A stretch of 36,902 nucleotides of DNA from Desulfobacteraceae bacterium (GTDB lineage: Bacteria > Desulfobacterota > Desulfobacteria > Desulfobacterales > SKZT01). The DNA lies in NCBI GenBank assembly GCA_007127235.1, contig SKZT01000209.1:1-36902 (forward strand), given 5' to 3'. The notes beneath the pieces were generated by a model. It searched no databases. It had not been told where the DNA came from and saw only the letters and a list, made by a program, of their open reading frames with translations. A program made the position numbers and the translations under genes. Below, piece by piece: positions 8,849 to 16,248 of the stretch; positions within the stretch are counted from its first letter, which is position 1, and each line of letters opens with the position of its first letter.

Positions 8849-9835
8849 TTGTTCAAAGATATAACAGTGATTATCAGCGCCAGCCGTCGAACAGATATTC
8901 CGGCTTTTTATTCCGACTGGTTTTTCAAAAGAATGAAGCAAGGCTTTTTATATGTTCGCAATCCCATGAACAGAAAGCAGGTCTCCAAGATTATTCTCAA
9001 CAGGGAAGTCATTGACTGCATCGTTTTTTGGACAAAAAACTGTGAACCCATGGTGGCTAAATTAAAAAACATTTCGGCGTATACTTATTACTTTCAGTTT
9101 ACTGTGAACCCGTATGGAAATAAAATTGAAAAAAATGTCCCGACCTTGAAAAGATCTCTTCACAGTTTTAAAACCCTATCGGATCTGATCGGTCCGGATC
9201 GGGTCATCTGGAGATATGATCCCATATTCTTCCCCCAGGGATTTACCTTCTCTGATCATCTTCATTTTTTCAGAAAAACAGCAAAAAGCCTTTCAAAGCA
9301 TACCCGAAAATGTATGATAAGCTTTTTGGATGTCTACAAAAAGTGTAAAAAAAACATGAAACCGATCATGTATCGCAATCTCAAAGAGACAGAAATTTAT
9401 GAAATCGGCGAAAGGTTTGCTCTAATCGCTCAGGATTATAACATTAGAATGGAGACATGCGCAGAAAAAGCAGACCTTTCAAAATTTGGGCTTTCAAAAG
9501 GCAAATGCATTGATGACCGGCTGATTTCTAAAATTTCTCACAAAAACATTAAAGCAAAAAAAGACAAGGCTCAAAGAGATGCCTGCCGCTGCGTGGCTAG
9601 CATTGATATCGGAGCCTACAATTCGTGCATGCACCATTGCCTCTATTGTTATGCCAACTACAATTTTGCGACGGTCATAAAAAATTTCCGGCGACATGAC
9701 CCTGAATCGCCTTTGCTATATGGAAATCTGACGGGCGATGAAAAGATAACCGAAAGAAAACAGAAATACTCAGCCGTATATCAAAGTATACAGAATCGAC
9801 CCTATTGCATTTTACGCCCAAACATTTTCCAATAG
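8849..9835 (+). CDS. DUF1848 family protein with C-terminal radical-SAM-like Cys motif
   Basis: The 328-residue product begins with the DUF1848 signature SRRTDIPAFYSDWF (residues 12-25) and has FWTKN near 60 and WRYDPIFF near 121-128. Near the C-terminus is C260-X3-C264-X2-C267 (CMHHCLYCYAN), the spacing that holds the [4Fe-4S] cluster in radical SAM enzymes, where it is normally N-terminal. Other cysteines lie at 204, 220, 246 and 248. The family function is unknown. The likely start is either the TTG at 8849, one base after the E1 beta stop, or the GTG at 8867; neither has a clear Shine-Dalgarno sequence, so translation may depend on the upstream gene. What it does beside an E1 dehydrogenase is not evident. 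Confidence 0.85.
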   Translation: MFKDITVIISASRRTDIPAFYSDWFFKRMKQGFLYVRNPMNRKQVSKIILNREVIDCIVFWTKNCEPMVAKLKNISAYTYYFQFTVNPYGNKIEKNVPTLKRSLHSFKTLSDLIGPDRVIWRYDPIFFPQGFTFSDHLHFFRKTAKSLSKHTRKCMISFLDVYKKCKKNMKPIMYRNLKETEIYEIGERFALIAQDYNIRMETCAEKADLSKFGLSKGKCIDDRLISKISHKNIKAKKDKAQRDACRCVASIDIGAYNSCMHHCLYCYANYNFATVIKNFRRHDPESPLLYGNLTGDEKITERKQKYSAVYQSIQNRPYCILRPNIFQ

Positions 9836-9946
9836 TATACTCGTATCAAAAAGGATCCTCGTTTTAAATATCTGGTGGAAATCCTTATGGGTGGAATATC
9901 TGCGCAGATTGAAGGGGAACAAGACCAGCTATTTACTGTTGCATAA
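9836..9946 (+). other. In-frame extension or small-ORF remnant after the DUF1848 stop
   Basis: After the TAG at 9833-9835 the same frame stays open for 36 codons to TAA at 9944-9946. The encoded peptide looks protein-like (RFKYLVEILMGGIS near its middle) with balanced composition. It could be a short separate gene starting at an internal GTG or ATG, a relic, or chance. No ribosome site is well placed. Confidence 0.3.
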
Positions 9947-9965
9947 TCGCTAATCAAGGGGGAGT

Positions 9966-11099
9966 ATGATTCAGTATGAGAATGTCACCAAAATATTCGG
10001 GTCAGGAGATAAATCTGTTACTGCAGTTGATAATGTGAATTTTGAAGTGGAAAAAGGCGAACTGGTAACACTACTGGGACCGTCCGGATGCGGTAAAACC
10101 ACGCTTTTAAGACTTACCAATCGTTTGCTTTCATTAACCCAGGGAAAAATAATTGTCGATGATCAAAACATCATGGATATCAATCGGGTAAAATTACGCC
10201 AGTCCATGGGATATGCTATCCAAGAGGTGGGTCTTTTCCCTAACAAAACGATTTACGGCAATATAGCCATTGTTCCCAGACTTTTAAAATGGGATGAAGA
10301 TCGCATCCGTGATCGGGTGGATGAGCTTTTGACAATGCTGCAGTTAGAGCCGGACACTTTTCGGGACCGTTATCCGGTTGAGCTATCGGGAGGACAGCAG
10401 CAGCGTATCGGCGTTGCCCGATGCCTCGCTGCAGATCCGAAAATTCTTCTTATGGATGAACCTTTCGGAGCCATAGACCCGATTAACCGGGTAGAAATCC
10501 AGGATGAGTTCTTAAGGGTTCAGGGGAAACTGAAAAAGACCATTATTTTTGTTACCCACGACCTTCAGGAGGCAATTAAAATGGGAGATAAGATTGCCAT
10601 TTTTCAAGAGGGACAGCTAATCCAATATGATACTCCTGAAACGATTCTTACCAATCCCAAAAACGAATACATCGCAGATTTTGTCGGAACCGACCGCGGC
10701 CTGAAAGTCCTGGGATTGAGAAAGGCAAAAGACGTAATGGTGGAAAACCCCGCCAACCTGATTCAGGCATCCACCAAAGCCTCTGACGCTCTTAAGTTTC
10801 TTCAGGACAAAAAATTGGAACATGGCACTGTAGTCGAAAAGGAAAAGCCGATTGGTTATTTAACATCTGCAAACCTGGAAGAGACTGAGGCCCCCATTAA
10901 AGAGATTGCAGAAGCATATCCGAAATTGATCACCCCTTATGACAATCTGAAAGATGTCATGTCCGTCATGCTCATGTATGACATCCGTGTTCTATGTGTG
11001 GTGGATGAAGACAACAACATGGCCGGTACCATCTCACTGGAAGATATCCAAAAATCAATTATGAAGATATATAGCGGAACCGGAGAGGATAAACATTAA
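9966..11099 (+). CDS. opuCA: Osmoprotectant (glycine betaine/choline-type) ABC transporter ATPase with CBS pair
   Basis: This 377-residue ATPase has Walker A GPSGCGKT at 38-45, the Q-loop, ELSGGQQQR near 138-147, and Walker B LLMDEPFGAIDP just after. The C-terminal 120 residues form a CBS-domain pair, with a degenerate first half, as in OpuCA/OpuBA/OsmV. In that family the CBS pair senses ionic strength and gates uptake of betaine, choline or carnitine. AAGGGGGAGT directly precedes the ATG. The next gene starts on the base after the stop codon, so this is the first gene of a four-gene operon. Substrate specificity cannot be read from this subunit. Confidence 0.92.
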   Translation: MIQYENVTKIFGSGDKSVTAVDNVNFEVEKGELVTLLGPSGCGKTTLLRLTNRLLSLTQGKIIVDDQNIMDINRVKLRQSMGYAIQEVGLFPNKTIYGNIAIVPRLLKWDEDRIRDRVDELLTMLQLEPDTFRDRYPVELSGGQQQRIGVARCLAADPKILLMDEPFGAIDPINRVEIQDEFLRVQGKLKKTIIFVTHDLQEAIKMGDKIAIFQEGQLIQYDTPETILTNPKNEYIADFVGTDRGLKVLGLRKAKDVMVENPANLIQASTKASDALKFLQDKKLEHGTVVEKEKPIGYLTSANLEETEAPIKEIAEAYPKLITPYDNLKDVMSVMLMYDIRVLCVVDEDNNMAGTISLEDIQKSIMKIYSGTGEDKH

Positions 11100-11768
11100 A
11101 TGGATGTCTGGCAGTTTCTTGCAGATAATAAAAAAAGGTGCCTTGCACTCACCTGGGAGCACATCTGGATTGTTTCCCTGGCATTGTTTATCGCGATTCT
11201 GATCGGTGTTCCCATCGGTATTGTTATCACCCGAAACAAGAAGGTCGCTCAGAGCGTAATCAACACCGCCAATGTGTTGATAACAATTCCCTCTATCGCC
11301 CTTTTCGGTATTCTGCTGCCCATTTTGTCTTTGATCGGCCACGGCCTCGGCAAAGTCCCTGCAATTACAGCTCTGGTTCTTTATAGTCAATTGCCCATTA
11401 TCCGAAATACCTATACCGCGATTCAAAATGTACCTTCGGAGTTGGTTGAGGCTGGACGGGGATTAGGGATGAGCAGATGGCGGAGGTTGAAAGAAGTTGA
11501 AATCCCTCTGGCAATACCGGTAATTATCGCGGGGCTTCGAACTGCTGCGGTCATGAACATCGGTATTGCGGCCATTGCAGCCTATATCGGAGCGGGTGGC
11601 CTGGGTGTTTTCATTCAAGAAGGTATCAGCAGGGTTCACCAGGAAATGATTGTGGCCGGCGCTATACTCGTTTCATTGCTGGCTATCCTTGTCGATGGCA
11701 CCATGGCACTTCTGGAAAGACTAATAACGCCTAAGGGGGTCAAGATTGGAAGGAAACAGAATCAATGA
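11100..11768 (+). CDS. opuCB: Osmoprotectant ABC transporter permease 1
   Basis: This 222-residue integral membrane protein has about six hydrophobic segments and the EAA-type cytoplasmic loop (EAGRGLGMSRWRRLKEVEIPLA, near 117-138) that docks on the ATPase. The length matches OpuCB/OpuCD/OsmW/OsmY, and no binding domain is fused. The ATG abuts the opuCA stop codon, and the 3' end overlaps the next permease by 4 bp (ATGA), which indicates tight translational coupling. It would form the heterodimeric inner-membrane channel with permease 2. Confidence 0.9.
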   Translation: MDVWQFLADNKKRCLALTWEHIWIVSLALFIAILIGVPIGIVITRNKKVAQSVINTANVLITIPSIALFGILLPILSLIGHGLGKVPAITALVLYSQLPIIRNTYTAIQNVPSELVEAGRGLGMSRWRRLKEVEIPLAIPVIIAGLRTAAVMNIGIAAIAAYIGAGGLGVFIQEGISRVHQEMIVAGAILVSLLAILVDGTMALLERLITPKGVKIGRKQNQ

Positions 11769-12505
11769 ACAAAGCCGTTTCCAAATCCTGGCGTTTTTTG
11801 ACAGCGATAATTCTGATTTTCAGCGGGATAGCCCTTGAACGAATTGGTACCATCGAATATCTCTCTGATCCCTTTGAACTGAAATATACTTTCAGCCTTG
11901 TATTGCAGCATATTTGGATGGTTGCTGCGAGTATGGCAATCGCGACCACCCTTGGACTTCTCATCGGGATCATTTTTACCAGGCCCGGATTCAAACGTTT
12001 TTCGGGACTTATGATGTACATTGTCGGGCTGGGGCAGACTATTCCCTCTCTGGCGGTTATCGCTCTGTCCATGAGCGTTCTCGGCGTGGGTTACCAGACC
12101 GCCATATTTGCTCTGTTTGTTTATTCAATTTTGCCGATTGCGCGAAATACGCTGGCCGGAATAAATTCAGTGCCAAAATGGATCATCGATGCCGCAAGAG
12201 GTATGGGCATGTCAAATTTTCGAATTTTATTTGACGTCGAATTGCCCAATGCCATGAAGGTTATCCTCACCGGATTCAGGATAGCCCTGGTTATTAACAT
12301 CGGAACTGCGGCTTTGGCATTTCTGATCGGTGCCGGAGGCCTGGGAGAACACATTTTTCCCGGTATCGATCTCATGCGGCCTGACAAATTGCTTGCAGGA
12401 GCAATCCCTACAACTCTTCTGGCTCTTTTGGCAGATTATATGGTAAAAATCTGCAGCCTGTTTCTTATTCCCAAGGGCATACGGTTAAAAGAGGAAGAAA
12501 AGTAA
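11765..12505 (+). CDS. opuCD: Osmoprotectant ABC transporter permease 2
   Basis: This second permease has 246 residues, an N-terminal hydrophobic segment, about six membrane spans in total, and the EAA-like loop DAARGMGMSNFRILFDVELP near 140-160. It is clearly homologous to permease 1, as in other two-permease OpuC systems. Its ATG overlaps the stop of permease 1. The C-terminus ends in charged residues facing the cytoplasm. The gene for the binding protein follows after 63 nt. Confidence 0.9.
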   Translation: MNKAVSKSWRFLTAIILIFSGIALERIGTIEYLSDPFELKYTFSLVLQHIWMVAASMAIATTLGLLIGIIFTRPGFKRFSGLMMYIVGLGQTIPSLAVIALSMSVLGVGYQTAIFALFVYSILPIARNTLAGINSVPKWIIDAARGMGMSNFRILFDVELPNAMKVILTGFRIALVINIGTAALAFLIGAGGLGEHIFPGIDLMRPDKLLAGAIPTTLLALLADYMVKICSLFLIPKGIRLKEEEK

Positions 12506-12568
12506 AAGGCGGCCTTCAGATAATTGTTTTTTCAAATATTGGACTGCAAAAACAGAAGGTAAAAAATA

Positions 12569-13486
12569 ATGGAAAAATTAAATATATTTAAATATTGTGT
12601 CGCTCTGGTGCTGGTGATCATGGCACTTTCATTCTCATCGCCGGTTGAGCCGGCAGATCTGATTGTGGTAGGAGGAAAAAATTTTACTGAACAGTATCTG
12701 CTGGCCGAACTGGCCGGATATCTTCTGGAGACAAACGGGTTGCCGGTTACCCTGAAAACAGGGGTCGGTTCGGCCGTGGTTCGAAGGGCTTTGATCAACG
12801 CCGAGATGGATCTCTACTACGAGTACACGGGTACTGCCTACACAGTATATTATGAAGAGTCGGATCGTAATATCATGACCAATCCCCAAAAAGTATTCGA
12901 GTGGGTCAAAAAAGCCGATGCTCAAAAGAAGTTGGTTTGGCTTCCTCCCGTAGAATTCAACAATACCTATACCCTGATAATGAGAAAGGATCATGCGGAT
13001 AGACTCGGAATTGAAAGTATAAGCGATATGAGCGATTATATCAATGCACATCCTCACGAATTGGTGGTAGGTGTAAACGCTGAATTCTGGGAACGTCCTG
13101 ACGGTTTTAAACCGCTGATGCAAACCTATGGTTTTCAGATTCCCTTTGCTCAACTTATAATAATGGACTCGGGCCTGGTCTACCTGGCACTCAGGAACAA
13201 AAGCGTGGATGTCTCCATGGGATTTGCCACAGATGGCAGGATTCAAGCTTTCGATTTTGTCACCATAAAGGACGATAAAAATTATTTTGCGGTTTACAAC
13301 CCGGCCCCGGTGGTCCGGGAAGAGACTTTGCAAAAACATCCCGAAATCCGCGATATACTGGAGCCACTCACAGTTCACCTTACGACAGAAGAAATGCGCC
13401 GAATGAATGCAAAAGTGGATGTCGAACACAAAGATGTCAGTACAGTAGCCCGTAAGTGGCTCGAAAAGAAAGAACTTTTAAAATAG
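12569..13486 (+). CDS. opuCC: Osmoprotectant ABC transporter periplasmic binding protein
   Basis: This 305-residue type II binding protein has an N-terminal signal peptide (hydrophobic residues about 9-24, likely cleavage before DLIV near 31). It lacks a lipobox Cys, so it should be soluble in the periplasm as in Gram-negative systems. The mature part opens with VGGKNFTEQYLLAEL and continues with DLYYEYTGTAY near 85-95, both hallmarks of OpuAC/OsmX/ProX-like proteins. The many Tyr and Trp residues are compatible with a cation-pi cage for quaternary ammonium compounds (inferred). AGAAGG lies before the ATG. It is the last gene of the operon and converges on the corrinoid-activation gene 50 nt away. 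Confidence 0.9.
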   Translation: MEKLNIFKYCVALVLVIMALSFSSPVEPADLIVVGGKNFTEQYLLAELAGYLLETNGLPVTLKTGVGSAVVRRALINAEMDLYYEYTGTAYTVYYEESDRNIMTNPQKVFEWVKKADAQKKLVWLPPVEFNNTYTLIMRKDHADRLGIESISDMSDYINAHPHELVVGVNAEFWERPDGFKPLMQTYGFQIPFAQLIIMDSGLVYLALRNKSVDVSMGFATDGRIQAFDFVTIKDDKNYFAVYNPAPVVREETLQKHPEIRDILEPLTVHLTTEEMRRMNAKVDVEHKDVSTVARKWLEKKELLK

Positions 13487-13536
13487 GCAGAGTGAGTGTC
13501 GATAATTTTTCGATTTGGAAACCGGGAAATGGGTAT

Positions 13537-15177
13537 TCAGGATTCGGGAAAGGATAAGGAATCGACAAAGTGGTCCTGGAAGTTTTCATGGCAGGACAGA
13601 TCGATAACCTGGGTGGTTTTTGCAAGGTTCTGAGCTTCTATGAGGCTTTGAGGGTCGAAAAGTGTCAAAATAGCGCCTTCTCCGGCGGCATTTCCCACGA
13701 TTTGGATATTTTCTTCCGGCATGGGGGGAAACATGCCAATGGTGAGAGCATCCTCTTTGCCGATGTAGTTTCCGAAAGCACCCGCAACAAGCAGCTGGCG
13801 GGGAATTTCTACACCGATATGTTCACACAGAAGATCGATTCCGGTACGAAAGGCTCCCTTGGCAAGCTGAACATTTCGGATATCCGCCTGGGTCAAGGTT
13901 ATGGCTTCTCCGATGTCGGATTCGCGCTCGGGAACCAGAACAAATTCAGGAATCTGATCAGGGTTTAAACGAAGCTGCTCAATCTCAAGGCCTTGGTCAA
14001 AACGTCCATCGGACAGGATAATGTCGGCACGAAGCAACTCGGCTACCGCACTGATAATGCCAGAGCCGCAAATTCCCGATGGCTTCTGGTTTCCTTTTAC
14101 CAAACATGTGCATTTTCCGGTTTGCCGGTCGATGGACACTTCCGATATGGCTCCGGATACCGCCTGCATGCCATGTTGGATAATTGCGCCCTCCAGCGCG
14201 GGTCCCGTAGCGCATGATGTGGCCACCATGGATTGCTTGCCTGAAGCCATTAGTTCTCCATTGGTACCCACATCCGCAAGAATGGTGTCGAATGGGGCTT
14301 TTTTGAGATCCACAGCCAAAGCCGCAGCAATAATATCGGCACCCAGAAATCCGGATATGAGCGGAAGTGTCAGTATTTCGGCATCCACATTAAAATCAAA
14401 ACCAAGCTGGCCAGCGTAAACTTTTTGCATATCATAAAATTGCGGCACATAGGGAGCTTCCCCAATCGACGACGGATCAATACCCAACAGCAGGTGAAGC
14501 ATGGTGGGATTTCCCACCACGGTCACCTTTTTAAGTTGTTGGGTATTATAATTTTCCATGGAATAACACAACTTTTTGATACCCAGGTCGATGGCCCTGA
14601 CCACAATCTGCTGGAGCCGTTTTAATACCATGGGATTTTCAGCCATTGCTGTAATCCGGCTCATAACATCACTGCCGAAAAGTATCTGGGGATTTTTCAA
14701 GGAAACAGAACCGTCTATCACCCCTTGACTGAGATCACAAAGATAGACTGCAATAGAAGTGGTTCCCAGATCAACAGCGAGACCACGTTCGGAAACAGGG
14801 CCGATATTTTTGCTATAGCCGGCGATGCGGGATATGAGGGTATCGGAAACCTTCGGCTGTGGGGTAACCTCAGGACTCAAACCTGCCGCCAGGGGAATAT
14901 CGACCACCAGATTTTGGGTAACCACTTCCTGACAAGCCAGCCCATCCCGAAAGCTTTCTTTGAGTTTTGCTTTATCGTGTTCCCCTATATTATCTAAAGC
15001 GTTTTTTGAGGTAACCTCAGCGATTTTAACAGCGCATTTGGTACATCGTCCCTGACCTCCGCAGTCCGCCCGCAAAAAAATTCCTTCTTCGGACAAGGCG
15101 TACATAATGCTTTGCCCGTTTTGGGCTTTGATCAATTTTTTTTGCGGCAACGCCAGAATGTCGAAATGTTTGGTCAC
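13537..15177 (-). CDS. RACo-like corrinoid-protein reductive activator (2Fe-2S ferredoxin plus ASKHA ATPase)
   Basis: The protein starts with a plant-type ferredoxin domain whose cluster ligands are C39, C45, C48 and C82 (CGGQGRCTKC, then ACQE). A linker follows, and then a large ATPase domain of the acetate-kinase/Hsp70/actin fold, with AVDLGTTSIAVYL near 133-145, VGNPTMLHLLLG near 240 and ADVGTNGELMA near 305. This is the architecture of RACo/RamA-type activators (C-terminal DUF4445), which use ATP to reduce inactive Co(II) corrinoids in methyltransferases. I chose the GTG at 15175-15177 because AAGGGG lies 7 nt upstream. A longer frame begins at ATG 15198 or 15222 but has no ribosome site. 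It follows a MetH-activation-like gene on the same strand. Confidence 0.88.
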   Translation of the reverse strand: MTKHFDILALPQKKLIKAQNGQSIMYALSEEGIFLRADCGGQGRCTKCAVKIAEVTSKNALDNIGEHDKAKLKESFRDGLACQEVVTQNLVVDIPLAAGLSPEVTPQPKVSDTLISRIAGYSKNIGPVSERGLAVDLGTTSIAVYLCDLSQGVIDGSVSLKNPQILFGSDVMSRITAMAENPMVLKRLQQIVVRAIDLGIKKLCYSMENYNTQQLKKVTVVGNPTMLHLLLGIDPSSIGEAPYVPQFYDMQKVYAGQLGFDFNVDAEILTLPLISGFLGADIIAAALAVDLKKAPFDTILADVGTNGELMASGKQSMVATSCATGPALEGAIIQHGMQAVSGAISEVSIDRQTGKCTCLVKGNQKPSGICGSGIISAVAELLRADIILSDGRFDQGLEIEQLRLNPDQIPEFVLVPERESDIGEAITLTQADIRNVQLAKGAFRTGIDLLCEHIGVEIPRQLLVAGAFGNYIGKEDALTIGMFPPMPEENIQIVGNAAGEGAILTLFDPQSLIEAQNLAKTTQVIDLSCHENFQDHFVDSLSFPES

Positions 15178-15260
15178 GTGGCAACCCCTTTTGTTCATAT
15201 TCAATGCTAAATTTTGGAACATTGGCTGGTTTGCTGTCCGCCTATACAGCGCTTATGGCT

Positions 15261-15953
15261 TCACCAACGTGCCCCCACCTCAACGATCCGATATGGGCAG
15301 GTTTCCAGGCTGCACCTATAACATTTGTTAACATTGGTTTCGGCAGGCGCTTTTCTATGCAGAAATACAAAAAAAGACCATGATTTGGCCGGAATCATGA
15401 CCATTGAATCTGTCAGCGATACCCCGATATTGGCAGAATCCACCATTGAAAACAAATACGATTGAAAATCCATCGGAACATTATTGAATCCGGGCCCAAA
15501 GCGGCACCCGGTATACAAATCGTAATTTCGGGCCAGTGTGGTAATGTGTGAAAATGATAAGTTCGCCAGGGATTCCAACAACCCCACACCCGCAGCGTAG
15601 AAAAACAACCCCTCGAGAGCGCTGCCGTTTTTCATCATTTTATTGACTTCGGTTTCGAGGTTGGGGCCCAATGTACAAACACATGCAGCAACTTTAGAGA
15701 CATCTTCAGAAGGTCCAAATGAAAACAGCTTGTCACGGATATCATTTTTTAAATCGGATACATCATGCACAGCATAGACAAGGGCCGGGAAAACAAGTCT
15801 TTTGGCTTTATCCATAATTGACGCAGCCATTTTTTTCATCTCGTCGTCCATCCGATAACGGCTTCCGCCGGCATACCGGGCAATCTGTTTCAGGGTCAGA
15901 GGCAAATCCTCTGGTTTCGGGCGGGTAATAATGATGTTTTCTTTTGTGGTCAT
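15261..15953 (-). CDS. Vitamin B12-dependent methionine synthase activation-domain-like protein
   Basis: This stand-alone 230-residue protein resembles the AdoMet-binding activation domain of MetH. The stretch GCRFGPGFNNVPMD (149-162) followed by IGVSLTDSMVMIPAKSWSFF (176-195) parallels the MetH block that binds AdoMet and ends in the PxxSVSG region. Unlike E. coli MetH it ends in C211-X2-C214-X4-C219 (CYRCSLETCPYR), a Cys motif that suggests a metal or Fe-S site. In MetH this domain remethylates oxidised cobalamin with AdoMet and an electron donor. The RACo-like gene lies downstream on the same strand, so the pair probably serves one corrinoid protein encoded elsewhere. The Shine-Dalgarno sequence is weak. 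Confidence 0.8.
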   Translation of the reverse strand: MTTKENIIITRPKPEDLPLTLKQIARYAGGSRYRMDDEMKKMAASIMDKAKRLVFPALVYAVHDVSDLKNDIRDKLFSFGPSEDVSKVAACVCTLGPNLETEVNKMMKNGSALEGLFFYAAGVGLLESLANLSFSHITTLARNYDLYTGCRFGPGFNNVPMDFQSYLFSMVDSANIGVSLTDSMVMIPAKSWSFFVFLHRKAPAETNVNKCYRCSLETCPYRIVEVGARW

Positions 15954-16248
15954 GGGAATGTATCTTTTTCTGATTGTAATGGTTTACGGAGTGTGACTCC
16001 CGGTTATTTGTGCCTCTACATCAAAAATTAACCTGAAAATAGAACTTTGCAATGTCAGTGCCACAATATTTTTTCACTTTCCAAATCCGTTACCATCAAA
16101 AAAACTTTGAAGGATTTCTAATAAAAACACTCTTGGCGATTTTGCCAACAAATTTTTGTTTTAACGCCAAAGCCCCATAAACGTCAACCCGAATCGTAGT
16201 CGAGACAAAGCTTAAAGCTCATTTCGAAGTGTAAAACCATATTTCAAA
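15954..16248. other. Gene-free stretch between two minus-strand genes
   Basis: This 295-nt AT-rich stretch holds no credible ORF. It carries one hairpin, TTGGCG (16133-16138) with CGCCAA (16165-16170), enclosing AACAAA/TTTGTT. It lies about 80 nt beyond the stop of the giant GlmS-like gene, so it may end that transcript, or belong to the promoter of the activation gene. Nothing else is evident. Confidence 0.5.
16133..16170 (-). terminator. Candidate hairpin terminator of the pyrR-moaB-GlmS-like operon
   Basis: A 6-bp outer stem TTGGCG/CGCCAA encloses an inner AACAAA/TTTGTT stem. A run of alternating A and T, not a clean T-tract, follows on the minus strand, so termination is only a possibility. 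Confidence 0.3.

Noticed and set aside
12635-13429. 264-codon minus-strand frame opposite the binding-protein gene
   Set aside because: The plus-strand frame carries a signal peptide and clear OpuC-type motifs; the opposite frame shows none and has an unusual His/Cys/Phe-rich composition.
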